64,000 bases of DNA. Origin: Clostridium cuniculi. Lineage in GTDB: Bacteria; Bacillota; Clostridia; Clostridiales; Clostridiaceae. Where the stretch lies: assembly GCF_004353185.1 (NCBI RefSeq), contig NZ_SMUS01000021.1:1-64000 (forward strand). Direction: 5' to 3'. Below, piece by piece: positions 61,491 to 64,000 of this stretch. The position numbers and the translations under genes were made by a program. Below the pieces are notes generated by a model. The model did no database searches, was not told where the DNA came from, and saw only the letters and a program-made list of their open reading frames with translations. How positions within the stretch are numbered: position 1 is the stretch's first letter; the number at the start of each line of letters is the position of its first letter.

Positions 61491-62282
61491 TTATTTATCC
61501 CAACCTAATAATCTATTTTCTAAATTTATGTATTTTTGTTCTTCTGCTTTTGTCATAAATATAGTCGGATTTTTCCTTTCATTTTTTATAAGTTCTTTAA
61601 ACTTAGATTGATTATTTACCTTATTATGTATAACTTTTTTTATGTAATTTCTATATCCTTTTTTGTGTAATGGTTCTTTATCAGTTTTCTCATATAAACT
61701 TTCTATTGTTTGTCTAAATACAGTTGATCCTTTTTGTATTCCTGCTTCTTCCATTATTTCATATGTCATTTCCATTACTACATCTTGTGGAACAACTTCT
61801 TCATCATAATTTTTATTTTCTACTTTTTCTGTTGCTATTTCTTCGCTATCTGATGTCTTACTTAAATTTTCTCTAACTTCTTTTCTTAGCTCTTCCATTT
61901 CTTTTTTTATTTTGTCCAACTCTTCTTTTAACGATAGATTTTCTTCTTTCAATTTCTCATTTTCTTCTCTTACTTCATCATTACTTTTATAACTACTTGT
62001 CCCATAAAATTTTAATCTTCCCTTGCTTGTAACTCTTAAAAAGCCTTTCTTACATAACTCTCTTGCCTTTTTTACAAAATTAGATAAACTCAAATAAAAT
62101 TTATTTTCTTTATATTTTTCTTTGAATAAATCATCCAGAGAAAAATTAAGAAATCCACTTTCTTTATCTTGCCAATATTTAATACTTGTGTAAATAGACA
62201 TAAAAACTTTTCTATCATAATCATCAGCAAAAGTTCTATTAAATTTATCTATTTCTTCTACTGTTAAAATAACTTTCGACAT
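61491..62282 (-). CDS. putative replication or regulatory protein
   Basis: 263 residues: an N-terminal domain that may be a winged helix ([19 protein letters not shown]...), a Glu/Lys coiled coil (about 100-145) and a basic C-terminal domain ([20 protein letters not shown]). It stops 13 bases before the MazF-like gene. Layout resembles plasmid replication or partition accessory proteins, but no family is recognised; it could also act as an unusual antitoxin by position. RBS AAAGGAGAG. Confidence 0.5.
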   Translation of the reverse strand: MSKVILTVEEIDKFNRTFADDYDRKVFMSIYTSIKYWQDKESGFLNFSLDDLFKEKYKENKFYLSLSNFVKKARELCKKGFLRVTSKGRLKFYGTSSYKSNDEVREENEKLKEENLSLKEELDKIKKEMEELRKEVRENLSKTSDSEEIATEKVENKNYDEEVVPQDVVMEMTYEIMEEAGIQKGSTVFRQTIESLYEKTDKEPLHKKGYRNYIKKVIHNKVNNQSKFKELIKNERKNPTIFMTKAEEQKYINLENRLLGWDK

Positions 62283-62299
62283 TTTAAGCTCTCCTTTCT

Positions 62300-62812
62300 C
62301 TAAATACTAATTCTCTCTATACCTTTCCTAACTTCTTTTTTAAATTTTTCAAGTCTTTCTAGTTCTAACTTCACATATTCTATAATATTTAACTCTCCAT
62401 TTTTCTCTTCAACTTTCTTAAATTCTCTAATATCTTCATTTATACTTTCTCCTGGCATGTCCCAACTATATACAAAACCTTGCTCCTTAGCTTTATTCTT
62501 ATCTAAAACTAAATCACCTTTGCTATTATTTTTATAAGCAGACATACAAGCTCTTATAGTTGCTCTATTACTTAAATATTGGCTATTTTCTCTGTTTATC
62601 GCTTTTTTAATCTCTCTAATTTCTATTTGCTTTAATTCTCTATATTTTTCACAAATAAGCTCTTTCTTTTTTAACATTTGTATTCTCTTTTGCACTGCTT
62701 CTTTGGTTCTATTTAACTTTTTAGCAATTTGTTTACTTGTATAGCCTAAATTAAATAATTCTATTAATCTTTTATCGCATTCTAATGTCCAATTACTTTT
62801 TTTAACCAACAA
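62300..62812 (-). CDS. helix-turn-helix protein
   Basis: 170 residues. N-terminal WTLECDKRLIELFNLGYTSK with QIAKKLNRTKEAVQKRI forms a Myb/SANT- or sigma-like helix-turn-helix; the rest is charged. The start is TTG with TTAGGAG 7 bases upstream. It is the outermost gene of the element on the right, a usual place for a regulator. Confidence 0.7.
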   Translation of the reverse strand: MLVKKSNWTLECDKRLIELFNLGYTSKQIAKKLNRTKEAVQKRIQMLKKKELICEKYRELKQIEIREIKKAINRENSQYLSNRATIRACMSAYKNNSKGDLVLDKNKAKEQGFVYSWDMPGESINEDIREFKKVEEKNGELNIIEYVKLELERLEKFKKEVRKGIERISI

Positions 62813-63209
62813 TTTCTCACTCCTAAAAAAGAATATAGTTCGCCCATACCATTAGGGTGGAAAATTTGAATGTTCAAAAGAATATAATTCCCCCAACCCA
62901 CAACTCTAAAATTAACATTTTATTAAGTTTTTATTCAATTTTTATTAACAATATTTAATTTTTAAGATATTTGTTCATTTTTTCAAAAAAAGAACAAGAT
63001 ATTTAACTATTTCTTAATAATAAATCTATTTATTAAAAAAATATCATTAAATACCTTGTTTTATCAAACGTTATTTAAATAAATTATATAAGTTCTCCCT
63101 CTTACTTTCTCATATCAGCATTATTATAGTATAAATTTACAATAAAATAAATAGAAGCACAGTATAATATTTTCTTTATTAAACATTATACTATGCTATT
63201 AACTATATA
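62813..63209. other. right junction region
   Basis: AT-rich DNA without a gene, carrying the promoter side of the last element gene and the 3' flank of the sulfite reductase gene. A hairpin is at 63156-63196 (below). I could not find a direct repeat matching the left junction. Confidence 0.4.
63156..63196 (-). terminator. terminator of the sulfite reductase operon
   Basis: AGCACAGTATAAT (63156-63168) and ATTATACTATGCT (63184-63196) pair over 13 bp with one mismatch, 13 bases beyond the stop. Confidence 0.65.
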
Positions 63210-64000
63210 TTAATAATTCTCACTATTTCTAATTGGTCTAGTGGTGCTAATTGATTTATGCATACCTATTGGTTTAACATTTATATTTGATCTATACTCT
63301 GTTTCTACCCAATATATATTTTCTGCAACTAAAGCTTCTTTATTTAATTTAACTCCATCTAAAATTATTTCCTTAAATTTATTATATCCAGCCCTATCTA
63401 TTAAATGTCCACCATGTAAATATTCAGGCTTATAATCTAATGCCCAGGCAGAAAATTTTTGCCAATTTGCCAATATTCCAAGAACAGTATTTTCAGTTGC
63501 AAAGTTAACAAAAGTTTTTCCCATTCTTGGATTTTGCTTTCCTGTCCTTCCACCTATCACTATTCTATAAAATTTTTCAGGAAGTCGAGTCCACGCACTA
63601 GCTGGACATGCTAATACACATTCCCCACACCCTACGCAACAACAAGGATCTTTATCTACTAATCCATTTTCATTTAAACTTAAAACTCTTGTTGCATGAT
63701 GTTCACAAGCACGGACACAGGCACCACATCCAATACATCTCTCTTTATGATATTCCATTCTAGCTTGACCAATTATTCCAAAGTCCTGAAAATGAGCCTT
63801 ACCACAGTCATTAGGACATCCTGAAACTGATACTTTAATATGATAATGTGATGGGAATATTAAATTTTCAACCTTTGTTGCTAATTCCTTAGTATTAACA
63901 TTTGCCTTTATACAATGAGTATTACCTATACATGCCATTATATTTCTAGCTCCTATAGTAGGATAACCTTTATCATTTATAGTCATATCACAATTACATT
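63210..64000 (-). CDS. asrC: anaerobic sulfite reductase subunit C (partial, runs off the right edge)
   Basis: Siroheme-containing catalytic subunit of the AsrABC sulfite reductase, which makes sulfide from sulfite using electrons from AsrA/AsrB. The visible 260-odd C-terminal residues show the siroheme/cluster segment SVSGCPNDCGKAH and two ferredoxin-type motifs CIGCGACVRACE and CCVGCGECVLACP. The frame stays open to position 64000 (coding CNCD before an internal ATG), so the true start is outside the window. The C-terminus is intact, so the element did not cut the gene. Confidence 0.93.
   Translation of the reverse strand, partial: CNCDMTINDKGYPTIGARNIMACIGNTHCIKANVNTKELATKVENLIFPSHYHIKVSVSGCPNDCGKAHFQDFGIIGQARMEYHKERCIGCGACVRACEHHATRVLSLNENGLVDKDPCCCVGCGECVLACPASAWTRLPEKFYRIVIGGRTGKQNPRMGKTFVNFATENTVLGILANWQKFSAWALDYKPEYLHGGHLIDRAGYNKFKEIILDGVKLNKEALVAENIYWVETEYRSNINVKPIGMHKSISTTRPIRNSENY

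Larger units (their letters stand above)
21990..62812. mobile_element. conjugative element, plasmid-like (ends approximate)
   Basis: About 40 kb between an IS110 copy and the sulfite reductase gene. It holds a DnaA-box array, parAB, a MobP2-type relaxase, a full Gram-positive type IV secretion gene set, an adhesin, a toxin-like gene and 22 copies of an element-specific palindrome. No integrase, excisionase or clear attachment repeats were found. Boundaries are set by the first origin-like repeats and the last element-like gene. Confidence 0.75.

Noticed and set aside
21804..63209. Integrase, excisionase or tRNA attachment site
   Set aside because: No reading frame has tyrosine- or serine-recombinase motifs, no tRNA gene is seen at either edge, and no matching direct repeats were found by eye.
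1..64000. CRISPR array
   Set aside because: The repeats found are dispersed single palindromes and short duplications, not evenly spaced repeat-spacer units, and no cas genes are present.

Overview
The window looks like a low-GC, spore-forming Firmicute, most likely a Clostridium sensu stricto. The evidence is very AT-rich DNA, strong AGGAGG-type ribosome binding sites, an alpha/beta small acid-soluble spore protein, a tig-clpP-clpX-lonB-lon-engB protein quality-control cluster in the usual clostridial order, and a clostridial anaerobic sulfite reductase gene at the right edge.

Region 1 (1 to about 20.1 kb) is chromosomal backbone. On the minus strand are tig, clpP, clpX, lonB, lon and engB (protein folding, ATP-dependent proteolysis and ribosome assembly). 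A decayed gene, a small Cys-rich protein, a candidate small RNA with its own promoter and terminator, an M23 cell-wall peptidase and a TcaA-like membrane protein follow. An ECF-transporter S component and the spore protein lie on the plus strand. A minus-strand sugar operon comes next: a GH13 alpha-glucosidase, an EIICB phosphotransferase permease and a phosphatase/nuclease-fold protein. It is controlled by a LacI-family regulator with two identical operators.

Region 2 (about 20.2 to 22.0 kb) is an IS110-family (DEDD) transposase with noncoding, hairpin-bearing flanks. It sits at the junction with the foreign DNA.

Region 3 (about 22.0 to 62.8 kb) is a roughly 40-kb conjugative element. It starts with a phased array of four DnaA-box-like 9-mers, then parA and parB and a series of small accessory genes on the plus strand. 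The minus-strand transfer region follows: an ArdC-like protein, a MobP2-type relaxase with two ribbon-helix-helix accessory proteins and an oriT-like inverted-repeat region, and a complete Gram-positive type IV secretion set (VirB1, VirB3/PrgI, TrsD-like, VirB4, VirB6, VirD4 and VirB2-like proteins plus a second ParA). After this come many very small membrane and zinc-ribbon proteins, XRE regulators, a 1,297-residue LPXTG adhesin with a probable thioester domain, a MazF-like toxin and two DNA-binding or replication-like proteins. I found no integrase or serine recombinase in the element. With the DnaA boxes and parAB, it looks more like an integrated plasmid than a classical ICE.

The most striking signal is a dispersed 18 to 20 bp palindrome (consensus GGTGTCCC-N3-GGGACACC). 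I found 22 copies, all inside the element, all intergenic, and none in the chromosomal flanks. Other unexplained structures are a duplicated structured leader (22.36 and 27.95 kb), a stem-rich noncoding block at 29.27 to 29.58 kb, and a cloverleaf-like oriT candidate at 35.75 to 35.99 kb.

Region 4 (about 62.8 to 64 kb) returns to the chromosome with the 3' part of asrC, which runs off the right edge.
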